This document shows positions 1 to 11,531 of a stretch of 64,000 nucleotides of DNA, piece by piece. The notes below the pieces were generated by a model. It did not search any database. It was not told where the DNA came from and saw only the letters and a program-made list of their open reading frames with translations. Made by a program: the position numbers and the translations under genes. How positions within the stretch are numbered: the first letter of the stretch is position 1; each line of letters begins with the position of its first letter. The DNA is from Sweltsa coloradensis. Taxonomy: Eukaryota; Arthropoda; Insecta; Plecoptera; Chloroperlidae. The stretch spans positions 35,041-99,040 of the forward strand of contig JAMZAV010002214.1 in assembly GCA_024449915.1 (NCBI GenBank), in the 5' to 3' direction.

Positions 1-258
1 AACAGATGGTAACTATAGTTACAAATTGTCCAACTTAAAAAAAAAAACTAAAACTGAAGCTGTTATCTTCTCCTACTTTTATGAAATTTTATTCAAGATG
101 GCCGTGGAATGGTAATTATGCTGTAATTAATTCTAGTTGCTGTCAAATTGAATGATACAAACATTATTTCAATACTAGAACATTGTGTTAACAAGATGCA
201 ATCGGGTTTTTTACTCTGTTGAGAATACAACAATGCCAACAATGCAAATTATTCCTAT
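1..258. other. AT-rich sequence, no gene seen
   Basis: I see no open frame, RNA gene or recognisable repeat in this stretch apart from its high A+T content. It leads into the inverted-repeat element that starts at 259. Confidence 0.6.
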
Positions 259-800
259 GTCTCCCATAGGCGACATTGGGTCTCAACTGTTGGAATACTT
301 ATAAAACTCAAAATTTCATACTGTTAGTTTTCATTTGTTTTTTCTGAGTAAGAACGGTGATTACACTAGCACAAAGCCATGTTTTAAGATAATTAAAATT
401 AAAAACATATTTCATGTTTTTTTTTACACTTTTTATCAATAAAATTGATATCAAAACTAAAATTAAATTTTAATTAACATGCCAAGCTTATGTTTTCATA
501 ACTTTTAAGTTAAATTTAATTAGGCTATCACCAACTTATAAATTCCATGCTTGAAACAACCATTAACAAAGGAATTTTGTTATTTTTTGTTATTTTTTAA
601 ATTTATTGAATTTTTTGATAATTATTATAAAATTTTTAAAAAAAATTGTGTAAATAACAATAACAGCAATAAAAAAGAATAGACCTACAAATAAAAAGAA
701 GCAAAAATTCATTGAAATTTTAGGGTATTTACTAACAAAACTACATTGTTGTCAAATAATTGTTTCATATATTTGAGACCCAATGTCGCCTATAGGAGAC
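259..800. mobile_element. MITE with about 28-bp terminal inverted repeats
   Basis: The left end (259-286, containing CATAGGCGACATTGGGTC) is repeated in inverted form at 773-800 with one mismatch. The interior is very AT-rich and holds no coding frame, so this is a non-autonomous DNA element of about 540 bp. I could not identify a clear target duplication, so the superfamily is unknown. Confidence 0.7.
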
Positions 801-984
801 ACAGCGTTTTGGCTAAATGGGTCAAGGGATTTTTGCTCTGTATTTTTTTATTTTTTTAAATTTATTTTTTCAACCAGAAAATGACATTTGATTTTATATA
901 TTTGCAAAAAAATTAATTCTGGGTCTGAGGAGGTTAACATAATTTCTTAATATAGTGCCAAAATTGTTGTGTTTAAATGCAATA

Positions 985-1380
985 TTTATTATTTATTTAT
1001 TTATTTGCAACAGGCAATGTAGCCCACTAGTGCAAATTTAATAGTGAAGGGAGGAGGGGAAACCCGATACCGGCACATAGCCTACTCCTACCGAAAAGTA
1101 CCAAGGGGACCAACAGCTTTACGTCCCATCCGAAAGGACGGTGTAACTTTTGACAGTCATATAGGTTCCTCCACTAACCCGGACTGCCGAGCAGACGGCG
1201 CCAAGGAGAACGAAGCTGTCACACAAGCTTACGAATCCTAGTCTGCTCTAGCCAGCGATATACGTGTGTTTTAGGGCAGAGCGGCGACCCACTCAACCCC
1301 TGACCACGCCCGATGTCGCTTAACTTCAGTGTTCGTGTGGGAACTGGTTAAACGACCGCGGCTAAATCGCTGTGATTGTT
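985..1380. repeat. GC-rich block behind a TTTA run, possible retroposon tail
   Basis: A (TTTA)n run at 985-1003 adjoins about 370 bp of GC-rich sequence that differs sharply from its AT-rich surroundings. The abrupt base change next to a TTTA tail suggests the 3' end of a minus-strand retroposon or SINE. The 65-codon frame at 1044-1241 has no recognisable motif and I do not call it a gene. The family is not identified. Confidence 0.35.
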
Positions 1381-2040
1381 GTTGTGATATTACTTTTTAA
1401 ATTATTTTTTAACTTTAGTTCATTGTTGTGTCTGTATCTATGAAATTAGATTTATTTATTTGTCCTCCATTGTAAATCGTTTTTTTTATTAATTAATTTA
1501 TTAAATAAATAAATAAATAAAAATTAAATGCAAAATATGAATAACAAATGCATCATCTTAACCAGGTAAGTTATAGGTAATTTTTTATATCGAAACTTAA
1601 TAATTTTAAAAAAATCTTAAGAAATATTTGCAGGCTGCATTAACCTATACGGACTATAAAGTTTTTTAAACAAAGACAAAGTGAAGGAAATAAGAGGTAT
1701 GAAAGATATGTGTGAAAACAAGTAGTAAAAAATTGTGAATGACAATCAAAGAATTCTTTTCATGAGTAATAAGCTTTATTAGCAGAAGGGCTTTTAATTA
1801 TTTATATTTAAAGAGTTAGAACAGAGCTGGTAATTTATTAAATACTAGGAAACGCTCAGTTGGACGCGTTGATAAGCGAGCACGTGCTATAGCTAGACCC
1901 ACATTGCAGTTTTTTTTTAATTTTAAAATTTGCACGTTCACTGTCCACGGGGCCATGTTTCCAATATTATTTATTATTGTCAACGTAGGCCTTTTTGGGT
2001 AAACCTTTACTTTGTGGATAAAATCCACCGCCATTTAGAG
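1380..2040. repeat. Repeat shared with 16.27-16.74 kb
   Basis: Sequence such as TTCATTGTTGTGTCTG, the CATCATCTTAACCAGGTAAG stretch and the GAGCTGGTAATT end recurs in the same order at 16300-16746. In the second copy a Helentron-type element follows directly. This is either a dispersed element or part of the duplication that produced the SVWC loci. Confidence 0.6.
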
Positions 2041-2359
2041 GACGTCTTGACATCATTTCTTTGGGAAAACTATTTTAACTATTTGGTAACAAAATAATAA
2101 TACACTGCTTCCTCGATAGTATTTTGATAACTTCTAGGTGGCAGTGCATAGTGCGAACCTCGTGCGACTTTTCGTTGCCATGACGTAACGTTACCTTCGT
2201 TATAATGTAATTTCCATCTACACTACCTATCGGATCAAAATAAAATTAACATATTCGTAACTGGACGGACATTCTAAATGATTTGACCACCACAGATTTT
2301 GTCGCCGTTTAGTTTTAAAAAAAACACTTTGGATTAACTTTAATGTAACTTTTTATTAA

Positions 2360-2575
2360 CTTTTTGAACGATTTTGCCACAAAACTAATGGCTTTTAATC
2401 GGGAACGAAGCTTGTGGATGGTCAAAATTTCAACTCGATCCGAGCCTCCGTTCGAACGTTATGGCGAGACATACAAACAAAAAAAACAAAAACAAAAACA
2501 CAAAAAAAAAAAAAAAGTGACTATTTTTTCCGGCAGAGTCAAATGGAAACGCTCGCTTCGCTCGCTTAATTAAGT
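2360..2575 (-). mobile_element. Truncated relative of the Helentron-type repeat family
   Basis: This piece has the family's order when read toward the right: diverged core, homopolymer-like A/CA-rich core (2477-2517) and an end rich in CGCTTCGCTCGC. It lacks the CTAG end, so it is truncated or very divergent. Short frames on both strands here are low-complexity products of the A-rich core. Confidence 0.45.
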
Positions 2576-3580
2576 TACAAACATGAATCATGTTTTTGTC
2601 AAAAAATGTGTTGCTAGATGTTAAATATTGTGTCTCACTGTTACACAAGCATTTAAAATAGAAATACCTCTTTGGTGGCCTTTTTACGGTTGAATTCGAA
2701 AAAACTAATCAATATTTTGAAAATATACTCTGATCGCGGCAAAAACATAACCCTACTTGACGTCTTGGTGCAAACTTGAAACTACTACCCCATAGGACGC
2801 AGACCTAATGTGATTTAGACTAACTCCTTGCGTCCTCATACAAGCCTGGTTTGCCCGCGCATGATTAAAAGATCCCTCTTACCATCACTTCCCACATTAC
2901 CTCCTTTAACAACTTCAATTACCCGTTTAAGAGCAAGGACTACCGCCAATATAAAACCAAGCGTAATAAATAACCTTATTTTAGCAATAACTCACATAAC
3001 GAACACAAAAACGAAAAAGTGGACAATAAGTCCCATATGGTTCAGTTACAACTATATCTGGCTTAAAAACTTTTACAAATATTGTAACTAGTAATAATTT
3101 TAATCAAGGTTTAAATTTAATTAATGTAGACCGTAATTTAAAAACGCTTCTGATTACAACATTTGAATAATTTTTCATGTAGGGTGTAGTTCTAACGAAA
3201 CTACGTGATGGACCACAGCTCTTTTTCGAGTTTTACGTACGGTTGAGAGATATTACTAAATAAAGTTATTTCACGTGGTTTTAATATTGGGGGTGATCCT
3301 TGCCCTAAATGACTCTAACTACTCCTTTAACCACTTGAAGTTGCTAACAAACACAAGAACTACTTCAAACGATTCTTTGACAATTTAAGAGACCGAAATT
3401 ATGCACTAACTACGTATTTCAGTACTTAAGTGCTTTACTCATCCCTAAAACAATTGTGAGTATTACTAAAAGTACCCGTTCAATAAGCCCACTACTTCAA
3501 CCACTTCACGTGACTCGAACTTGCCACTTAGCTCTTTTATCTGACTCAAACATCCCTATCACATACTTTCTGTACCCCTG
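2575..3580. repeat. Low-copy repeat, uninterrupted copy
   Basis: This roughly 1-kb sequence recurs, broken by insertions, at 17338-17405, 20912-20990, 29015-29127, 29745-29830 and 30382-30790. Shared pieces include CCTCTTTGGTGGCCTTTTTA, GACGTCTTGGTGCAAACTTG and the ACTTCAAACGA-rich right part. Its value is as a near empty-site reference that dates the retrotransposon, foldback and Helentron-type insertions in the second copy. I see no gene in it. Confidence 0.7.
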
Positions 3581-3660
3581 GTTTAAAGGGGTATTCACCC
3601 GCTAAAGTAAAAAAAAATTATTTAGGCTAACTAGTTATGAATTTAGAAATAAACAGAAAA
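3580..3660. mobile_element. Fragment of the TTAA-MITE end
   Basis: AAAGGGGTATTCACCCGCTAAAG followed by TTAGGCTAACTAGTTATGAATTTA matches the left end of the complete TTAA element at 25685. It is cut off on the right by the 99-bp minisatellite. Confidence 0.5.
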
Positions 3661-3663
3661 AGG

Positions 3664-4290
3664 CCTTACGTGCAACGTGTTCACGCAGGCGGACGAGCCG
3701 AGCTTCACGACCTCCCCTCACGTCCACGCGCCTCAGCATCTGACTCGATACCCTCGCAGGGGCTTACGTGCAATGTCTTCACGCAGGCGGACGAGCCGAG
3801 CTTCACGACCTCCTCTCACGTCCACGCGTCTTCAGCATCCGACTCGATACCCTCGCAGGGGCTTACGTGCAACGTCTTCACGCAGGCGGACGAGCCGAGC
3901 TTCACGACCTCCTCTCACGTCCACGCACCTTCAGCATCCGACTCGATACCCTCGCAGGGGCTTACGTGCAACGTCTTCACGCAGGCGGACGAGCCGAGCT
4001 TCACGACCTCCTCTCACGTCCACGCGTCTTCAGCATCCGACTCGATACCCTCGCAGGGGCTTACGTGCAACGTCTTCACGCAGGCGGACGAGCCGAGCTT
4101 CACGACCTCCTCTCACGTCCACGCGTCTTCAGCATCCGACTCGATACCCTCGCAGGGACTTACGTGCAAACGTCTTACGCAGGGACGAGCGAGCTTCACG
4201 ACCTTTCCTCACGTCCACGCGTCTTCAGCATCCGACTCGATACCCTGCAGAGGGCTTACGTGCAAATCTTCCGCCGGCGGACGACTGATG
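3664..4290 (+). repeat. 99-bp minisatellite, about 6.3 units, open in three frames
   Basis: CTTACGTGCAA recurs at 3664, 3763, 3862, 3961, 4060, 4159 and 4255, giving five 99-bp steps and one 96-bp step. Because 99 is a multiple of three, three overlapping forward frames (182-237 codons) stay open. None has a protein motif. The unit is GC- and CpG-rich inside an AT-rich region. I treat these frames as by-products of the period rather than genes. The last units decay by small indels, and a unit fragment recurs at 4872-4925. Confidence 0.85.
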
Positions 4291-4329
4291 ATTGGATATT
4301 GCTTACGTTCAGTTAGCAACTTGGCTAAT

Positions 4330-4800
4330 CACGGGCAAGGAGGGACGTAGGAGACGTGGGGGGACAAGGGTGGAATGAGTTGTGCTTGGTCAGAACCAGC
4401 CACAGGCGTATGGGGAGGGCAGGGGTTCCCCCACGTCGTGGTCGTCTCCGTCTGTGTCATCATCCGTCCGTTTGGATTGGATATTGCTTTACGTCTCATA
4501 TTTACGCAACTTGGCTAATCGAGACGAAGGGCGGGACGTTAGGGATGACGCGGGGGGACAAGGGGTGGACAGGCCTGTGCTGGGCAGAACCAGCCACAAG
4601 CGTATGGGGAGGGCAGGCGTCCCCTCACGTCGTGGTCGTCTTCGTCTATGTCATCATCCGTCCGTGTTGTCTTTGTCGTCGCCGTCGGGGAGGTAGTCAA
4701 AGGGAAGGGGTTCCCCGACGATGTTGTCATTGTCGTCGCCGTCGGGGAGATAGTCAAAGGGAAGGGGAAAGTTCCCCGACGACGACCCAGAGCTAGCCAT
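4330..4800. repeat. GC-rich tandem duplications (about 195 bp x2, about 65 bp x2)
   Basis: A block holding CAGAACCAGCCACA, GTATGGGGAGGGCAGG and GTCATCATCCGTCCG occurs at about 4356-4480 and again at about 4550-4660. It is followed by two copies of a shorter unit with GTCGTCGCCGTCGGGGAG (4674 and 4731). Frames across the block are repeat artefacts. Confidence 0.7.
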
Positions 4801-4992
4801 TAGTTTCAGGGATAAAAACTCCCCTAATCACGGGCCAAACCACGAGAAGGTTGCGAGTTGGAATTTGATGGCCTACAGGCGGACGACCGGGACGAGCCGA
4901 GCTTCACGACCTCCTCTCTCGTCCACAAGTTTTCCGGTCTACAAACTAAAAATATTGTATGTTCTTTTTGGTGTGTTTAATGTATGTTAAAT

Positions 4993-5771
4993 TGGATGAG
5001 CGTAGCGAGCGTAGCGAGCGGAAGCGAAGACTTCAATTTCACTGACCCCCCAAAAAATTTAGCTCGGGTGTTTTTTTTTTTTTTTTTTTTTTTCCGTCTG
5101 TTTGTTCGCTCGATTCCGGGCAAACGGCATACGCGATCTTGATGAAAATTTGACCGGACCTTCGTTTTCTCTGAACTTAGAGGTGTATTGTTTTTGGGTA
5201 CAATCGAAGAAATATTTCTCATGAATATCGTACTTTTACGATTTTTTTCGATTTTTAGTGCGATATTTTCGTGACATTTGGGCCGATTCTGACCAAACGG
5301 GTGGGGCTAGAACGTTCATATTTCACATGGACATTAAGATTATGGTGATGTAGTACCTTTTGAAAGAAAAAGTTGAAAAAGTTAGCTAGAATCCATAGAA
5401 ATAAAGGTTTTTATATTAGTTTTTCAATTTTTAGTGCGATATTTTCGTCACATTTGGGCCGATTCTGACCAAACGGGTAGGGCTACAACGTTCAGATTTC
5501 ACAGGGCATTAAGGTTAGGTGATGAATCCCTTTTTGAAAGAAAAAGTTAAAAAAATTAGTCAGAATCTACAGAAAAAAAAGGTTTTAAATGATTTTTTGA
5601 AGTTTAAAATACCAATTAACAAATAACAATATAAATTGACAACAACACCCCCAAAAATGCATTAAAAAAAGCATTGCCAAAGGAAAAGGCAAAAAAAGCA
5701 AAAAAACGCAAAAAAAAAACAAAAAAAAAACCCGCTCACCATCAACGGGCGGGACTTTAGGTTTTCCCTAG
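4993..5771 (+). mobile_element. Helentron-type non-autonomous element, copy 1
   Basis: It begins TTGGATGAGCG and ends with CTAG. In order it has GAAGACTTCAATTTCACTGA, a T-homopolymer core (about 5071-5092), TTTTTGGGTACAATCGAAGA, CGATATTTTCGTGACATTTG and an internal part-duplication of the GTGCGATATTTTCGT/GGGCCGATTCTGACC block. The GCTCACCATCAACGGGCGGG end is degraded. Non-coding. Confidence 0.7.
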
Positions 5772-5885
5772 CTATAGAATTGGATATGAAACGGAATCTG
5801 GATTTTGTGCCCCTGAAATGGGGCTACAGGGGTAACAAAAAACCCTGCATTAGTTTTCTTCCTTAGGGCGGCAAATGCTTTAAAA

Positions 5886-6822
5886 CTAGGAAAACGCTAA
5901 AGTCCCGGCGTTGAGGGGGAGCGTTTTTTTGTAAGTTATTTTTTGCGTTTTTTTTCTTTTTTGTTTTCACTTTTCCTTTTGGGGGCAACTTTTAATCTTC
6001 CGGTAAATTTTGTCAAGTTTCTATTTTTAATTGTTTAATTGGGGAAAATTTATCCCCAAAAAAAAAACTAATTTTAAACCTTTTTTTTCTTGGATTTGGC
6101 AACTTTTTCAACTTTTCTTTAAAAAGGTATCATCCCCATAACTTAATTTTCCATAATGAAACCCCTGAACCGTTGGTAGCCCACCCGTTGGTCAGAATCG
6201 GCCCAAGTGTGACAAAAATATCGCACAAAAAATTGAAAAACTTATATTAAACCCTTTTATTTTTGGATTTTGGGCTAACTTTTTAAACTTTTTCTTTCAA
6301 AATTACACATCACCAAACCTTAATGTAATGTGAATGTGAACTTTGTAGCCCTACCCGTTTGGGTCAGAATGGGCCAAAATGTCACGAAAATATCGCACTA
6401 AAAATTTTGAAAAACTATATTTAACTTTATTTCTATGGATTTTGCTAACTATTTCAATTTTTTCTTTCAAAAGACTACATCACCAAAACCCTTAATGTCA
6501 ATGTGACTGTAAAACGTTGTAGCCCTACCCTTTTGGCAGAATCGGAAAAAAGTACGAAATTCGCACTAAAAATCGAAAAAAATCGAAAAGTACGATATTC
6601 ATGAGAAATATTTTTTTCGTTTGTACCCAAAAAAAATACACCTCAAGTTCAAAAAAAAAACGAAGGTCCCTACAATTTTCATCAGATCGCATAACCCTTT
6701 TTCCCCGGAATCGAGCAAACAAAACGAGGGAAAAAAAAAACAAAAAAACAAAAAAAAAAAAAAAACCCGAGCTAAATTTTTTGGGGGGTCAGTGAAATTA
6801 AAATCTCGCTTCGCTATCCAAT
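5886..6822 (-). mobile_element. Helentron-type element, copy 2, next to SVWC locus A
   Basis: Full-length copy read from right (TTGGAT...) to left (CTAG). Its core holds a long A-run, and the GTGACATTTGG/CGAAAATATCGC block is triplicated. Its right end lies about 20 bp from the conserved 5' flank of SVWC locus A. Many single-base length differences in homopolymers compared with other copies suggest assembly noise. Confidence 0.7.
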
Positions 6823-6839
6823 TATTTTTATTTTCTGAA

Positions 6840-7015
6840 AAAAAACGCGTAACTGAATTTGCACTAAATACAAACCCCGGATTATGCACAAAAAGGGTTT
6901 AAGTAAATGAACGAACCTATAATATTCGAATAAACACTTCTCAAATAACTTTCCTTTACGAGCGAGTAGATTTAAACTGAATGTTGAAGCAGTGACAGAC
7001 ATTGCGTCGATACGA
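6840..7015 (+). promoter_or_regulatory. Conserved 5' flank of SVWC locus A
   Basis: This 175-bp stretch matches 38110-38289 upstream of the intact copy B first exon. Shared pieces include ACGAACCTA, ATATTCGAATAAACAC, CTCAAATAACTTTCCTT and GAGTAGATTTAAACTGAATG. Conservation across the duplication, ending at the first exon, fits a promoter plus 5'UTR. I see no unambiguous TATA box or initiator. Copy B has no Helentron-type insertion at the matching place. Confidence 0.4.
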
Positions 7016-7145
7016 ATGTACTGAAGCTGGTATTTGGATTTCTGGGGGGGGGCCCACCCTGGAGGTGGAATTAAAAAACCCGCCTGAAGTACCGGGTTTG
7101 GCTACCTCTCCCCTGGAAGGGGGACGGGTGAGGGAATTTATTTTG
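7016..7145 (+). pseudogene. First-exon array unit 1, SVWC locus A
   Basis: First unit of the array. ATG at 7016 is followed by TACTGAAGCTGGTA, where copy B has one more T, so the frame shifts after two codons. The tail CCGCCTGAAGTACC and a donor-like GGGTGAGG near 7124 remain. G-runs here are expanded, which could be assembly error. Confidence 0.5.
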
Positions 7146-8430
7146 TAGAAACAGTGGCAAAATTTGGTCGAAACGATAGTACTTGAAGGGGGTTTTGTGA
7201 TTCTTCTGGCGTGGGCCACCCTGGAGGTGGAATCTAAACAACCGCCTGAAGTACCTGGTGACTACCTCCCCCCGCGATGAGGAGGGTGGGGAAACTTGGG
7301 GTTGTGAAACAGGGGCCCAAAATTGGTCGAAACGATATGTCTTGAAGCGGGGTACTTGTGATTCTTCTGGCGTGGGCCCCCCGGGGGGGGGGGAATCAAC
7401 CCAAACCCCCTGAAGTACCTGGTGACTACCCCCCCCCTGCGATGGGGGAGGGTGAGTGAATTGGGTTTTGTAAAAACAGGGCAGAGATTGCGTCGATACG
7501 ATAGGACTTAAAGGGGTATTTGTGATACTTCTGGCGTGGGCCACCCTGGAGGTGGAATCTAAACAACCGCCTGAAGTACCTGGTGGCTCCCTCCCCCCTG
7601 CGAAGAGGACTGGTGAGTGAACTTAGGTTGTAGAAACAGTGGCAGAGATTGCGTCGATACGATATGTACTTGAAGCTGGTACTTGTGATTCTTCTGGCGT
7701 GGGCCCCCCCCCCCCTGGGAGGGGAATTAAACAACCCCCGAGTATTGGTGGCTACCTCCCCCCGCAAAAAGGGATGGTGAGTGAACTTAGGTTGTAGAAA
7801 CAGTGGCAGAGATTGCGTCGATACGATATGTACTTGAAGCTAGTATTGTGTTTTTCTTCGGGCGGGGCCACCTGGAGGGGGGGGATCTAACAACCGCCTG
7901 AAGTACCTGGTGGCTACCTCCCCCCTGCGAAGAGGACTGGTGATGAACGGGTTGTAAAAACAGGGCCAGATTTCCCGATACGATATGTATTAAAGCTGGC
8001 TTTGTGATTCTTCTGGCGTGGGCCACCCTGGAGGTGGAATCTAAACAACCGCCTGAAGTACCTGGTGGCACCCCCCCCTCGAAAGGACTGGTGAGGAATT
8101 AGGTTGTAGAACGTGGCGAGATTGCGTTGATACATAGCTTGAAGTTTATACTTTGATTCTTCTGCGTGGGGCCCCTGGGGGGGGAACAAAAAGCCGCCTG
8201 AAGTACCTGGTGGCTCCTCCCCCCTGCAAAGAGGAGGTGAGGAATTAGGTTGTAGAAACAGTGGCAGACATTGCGTCGATCGATAGTCTTAAGCTGGTAT
8301 TTGTGTTCTTCGGCGTGGGCCCCCCTGGAGGGGAATCAAAAACAACCGCCTGAAGTATGGTGGCTACCTCCCCCCTGCAAAGAGAGCGGGGATAATTTGG
8401 GGTTGAAAAACATTGGAAGATAGGCACGTT
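7145..8430 (+). repeat. Tandem array of alternative signal-peptide first exons
   Basis: About eight further units of roughly 150-170 bp follow unit 1. Each has GTAGAAACAGTGGCAGAGATT, a start region (for example ATG at 7337, 7664, 7828, 7985), the signal-peptide core MYLKLVLVILLAWA, a short tail reading approximately TLEVESKQPPEVPGGYLPPA, and a donor G|GTGAGT that leaves phase 1. That phase matches the middle exon at 12695. Several units have lost the ATG (near 7178, 7500, 8132, 8282) or carry indels, mostly in G/C homopolymers. The same unit, with a longer tail containing one cysteine, is the working first exon of copy B at 38290. I infer alternative first exons of one secreted gene. Decay or assembly error prevents naming an intact unit. 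Confidence 0.6.
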
Positions 8431-9516
8431 ACAAAAAAGAGAAACAAACTTAAAGTGGGGATTGGCCCGTAATATTGATTTCGATTTTTTTTAGATAAGC
8501 TTTAATAGAACAGGTTAATTTTTTTAAAAAAACTTTTTAAATTTAAAAACTATTCTTGGAAATATAAATATTATGTGGCAATATTTAAAAAAAATTTCAC
8601 TTTTTTGATGAAATTTTTTCACCTTGTTTAAATTACCTAATTACAAAAAAATTATTGGCGATTCTTTTATAATTCTTATCCACATATAGGTTGATTCAGA
8701 TAAGGTGGCGGTCGCCGAGGGATCGCAGCACTGTTGTCCACGCACTATGGCCACAGGATCGGCAAAAAGTAAATAAAATAACGGTCTCTAAAACTGCTTT
8801 CGGAGAAAAACACGACTATTTTAAAGCCAAGCTTTGCCCAATATATCCCTAAAAAAAGTATTTATGAAGTGTACGAATAAAATCAAGACATTTTAATGGT
8901 CCTAAACATTGACTCAATCTGGGGAGGTTGGCATTAAAACAGCTGGAACTTTGGACACACCATACCAAACAGGAAAAAAAAACGGGAAAATGAAAAACAT
9001 TATTCGCTAAAATACTGACTCTTTTGGGGCGAATACTTTTTTTACAGCTTATAAAATGTTGATTTTTTGTGTAAAAAATCACGAAACTGACCAAAAGGTA
9101 GGCCCCACCTAAGCTAGTTGTGTGTAAATTGTCAAGTTGGCGTCCGGCTCTCGCTTGACCTTGACGGCCGCCCTTATCTGGTTCAACCAATTGTGGTTTT
9201 TTTAATTTTTCTGATGTTTTTTTTTTCGTAAGTAATGTCGCCAGTTTAAAAAAAGTGAACTTTTCGAAATATTGCTAATAATATTTTTTTTCCCTTTTTT
9301 CATTTAGATATCAGTATTTTGTGGTTTAAATAGAAAATGATGGTTTTTGAATGTGTTAAAAAATCAAACTTTTTAACACGAAAACACCCTTTTTAAATTT
9401 GGGCATAAAAAAAGACTCAAATCATGTAATGAAATGCAATTAACTACAAAATTTTCGAACATCAACATTTTAGGAACTTTATAAAAACACGATAAAGAAA
9501 CATGATTTGTACATAA
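8430..9516. other. AT-rich intron-like stretch, no gene recognised
   Basis: It lies between the exon-1 array and Helentron-type copy 3, inside the presumed first intron of SVWC locus A. A 113-codon minus-strand frame at 8849-9190 has no motif that I recognise and I do not call it. Confidence 0.5.
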
Positions 9517-10466
9517 CTAGGAAAACGCTAAAGTCCCGCCGCGTTGATGGATGAGCTTTTTTAAAGTTTTTAGTTTGCGTGGGGTATCTTTTTCTTTTGC
9601 AAATGCTTTGTTTTTCTGCCGAGCATTGTAGGTGATTTTTGTAAGTTTTTATTTTTTCTTGTTTAATTTGTTATTATTTACGTAAAAAAACTTACATTAA
9701 AACCCATATTTCTAGGTTCTGGCTAAAATTTTTTTAACATTTTCTTTCAAAAAAAAAAGGGACAATCACCCTAGTTTTTTCCTTAATGTCTAGTATATAT
9801 GAACGTTGTAAACCCCACCCGTTTGGTCAAATTGGGCCCCCTGGCACGAAAATATCGCACAAAAAACAAAAAAGTATATTTTAAGCTTTTTTTCTCTCGT
9901 TCTGTATAACTTTTTTTTTTTTTTTATTAGAAAACAATACATCACCATTACCTAAATGTTCATGGAAATTGAACGTTTTTAGCCCACACGTTTTGTCGTT
10001 GCCCAAATGGCACGAAAATATGCACAAAAAAGTCAAAAAAAAGATATTAAAAATTTATTTCTCCGATTCTGGGTAGCTTTTTCAAATTTTTTTTTCAGAA
10101 AGCAATAATCCCAAACCTAATGTCCATGTAAATATGAAAGTTGTACCCCCCCCGTTTGGGCAAAATTGGCCCAAATGGGCCCAAAATATCGCACTAAAAA
10201 ACAAAAAAAAATCGTAAAAGTACGAATTTATGAGAAATAATTTCTTCGATTGTACCAAAAACGTAGCAAGTCTAAGTTCAGAGAAAAAAGAAGGTGGTTC
10301 AAATTTCATCAAAATCGCATATGGTTTGGGGCCGGTAGAGAGCGAACAAACAGAAGGAAAAAAAAACAAAAAAAAAAAAAAACAAAAAAAAAAAAAAACA
10401 AAAAAACAACCGAGCTAAATTTTTTGGGGGGTCGGTGAAATTGAAGTCTTCGCTTCGCTCATCCAA
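9517..10466 (-). mobile_element. Helentron-type element, copy 3
   Basis: The left end CTAGGAAAACGCTAAAGTCC is followed by CGCCGCGTTGATGGATGAGC. The right end is CTTCGCTTCGCTCATCCAA. The A-rich core is at 10360-10405. The internal CGAAAATATCGC/TTGGTCA block is triplicated as in copy 2. Inserted in the first intron of locus A. Confidence 0.75.
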
Positions 10467-10859
10467 ATATATTTTTTTAATTTTAATGTTAATGTTGACT
10501 CGAATTTGTTATACTTATTTTAATTCTTTCAATTTATCAAAACTTTGCCAATTCTTTTACAAAAGCATTTATTATAAAGCAATTAAATGGGTTTTGTTAA
10601 TGTCTTTTGTTGGTTTTAATAAGCTGGATAGAAGTCGTTACCCAAAACATTTTTAGTCAGCACCCTATAAATTAGTTTTCTCTGTATCAATTCATACATA
10701 TTTTTAAATGTGAAATTAGTTTAAATATATAAAAAATATTTAGATATTTGGTTGTTTGTTAATGTTTGTGGTGTAGTTAGTTATTTGGATTTGGTACAGT
10801 AGGCTGCAGCGTAGAATCCACAAGAAGAAACTAAGAAAGAAAACATTGTATTATTTGAC

Positions 10860-11300
10860 TGTCAATAATTAATTATTCAATGTTCGATGAAAATTACAAA
10901 GATGGATTATGTAGGAGAAGTTTAAATACTTATAATCTTTGTGTTTTTTCCTAAAAGGTTCACCTAGTTATTGATTCGATTAAACTTTTGAGACAGTCTA
11001 CATAGAATTTCACAATATATGACTCCAGATCATTAAAATTATTGTTATTTTTATTTTTATTTGAGAACCTATCTCCTTGATGACTTTATCAAGAACATTA
11101 ATATTTTTTTTTAGTTAGTTATTTGTGTGAATGAAAAGTATAACTGAACATAGACTTCACACTTCTTGTCAACATTCAATTATAACCATCTCTTTTCACA
11201 ATGACATAGTCAATCAAAAAATAAAATATAAATAGTTGTTATGGTCTACAAGAAACTAGACTAGCAAAAAACTATACCTAGGACCTGGCAAAACAAGAAC
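10860..11300 (+). other. Intron segment shared by SVWC loci A and B
   Basis: It matches 38580-39070 in order (ATTCAATGTTCG, GATTATGTAGGAGAAGTTTA, ATAGAATTTCACAATA, AACTAGACTAGCAA), so the two loci share intron sequence as well as exons. This supports duplication of a genomic segment rather than retroposition. Confidence 0.7.
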
Positions 11301-11531
11301 AATTTTCGTGGAATCTCGTATCATTATTGCTTAATTTTCAAAATAAGCTCATCACAGATCATGTGAAATACAAATTTTCTCTCTCCAGATGAGCATATCA
11401 TGTTTGTTGGTGCTTACTTGGGGAAGGAAGCTTGATAGTCCGAGGAATGTAATGTATCCACAAATAAATAAATAAATAAATAAACAAGCGTAAAAACATT
11501 TCAAAGCCGGAACCCTATGTAAGTCATTAAA

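Noticed and set aside
3637..4350. Three overlapping forward ORFs of 182-237 codons
   Set aside because: They exist only because the 99-bp period is a multiple of three. No motif or signal peptide is present, and the start lies in a MITE fragment.
6525..6902. Several 64-96 codon frames on both strands
   Set aside because: They are Lys- or Phe-rich translations of the homopolymer core of a Helentron-type element and recur at every copy.
7071..8427. Minus-strand ORFs of 60-157 codons across the exon array
   Set aside because: They repeat one another because they are antisense to the tandem first-exon units and break at each unit.
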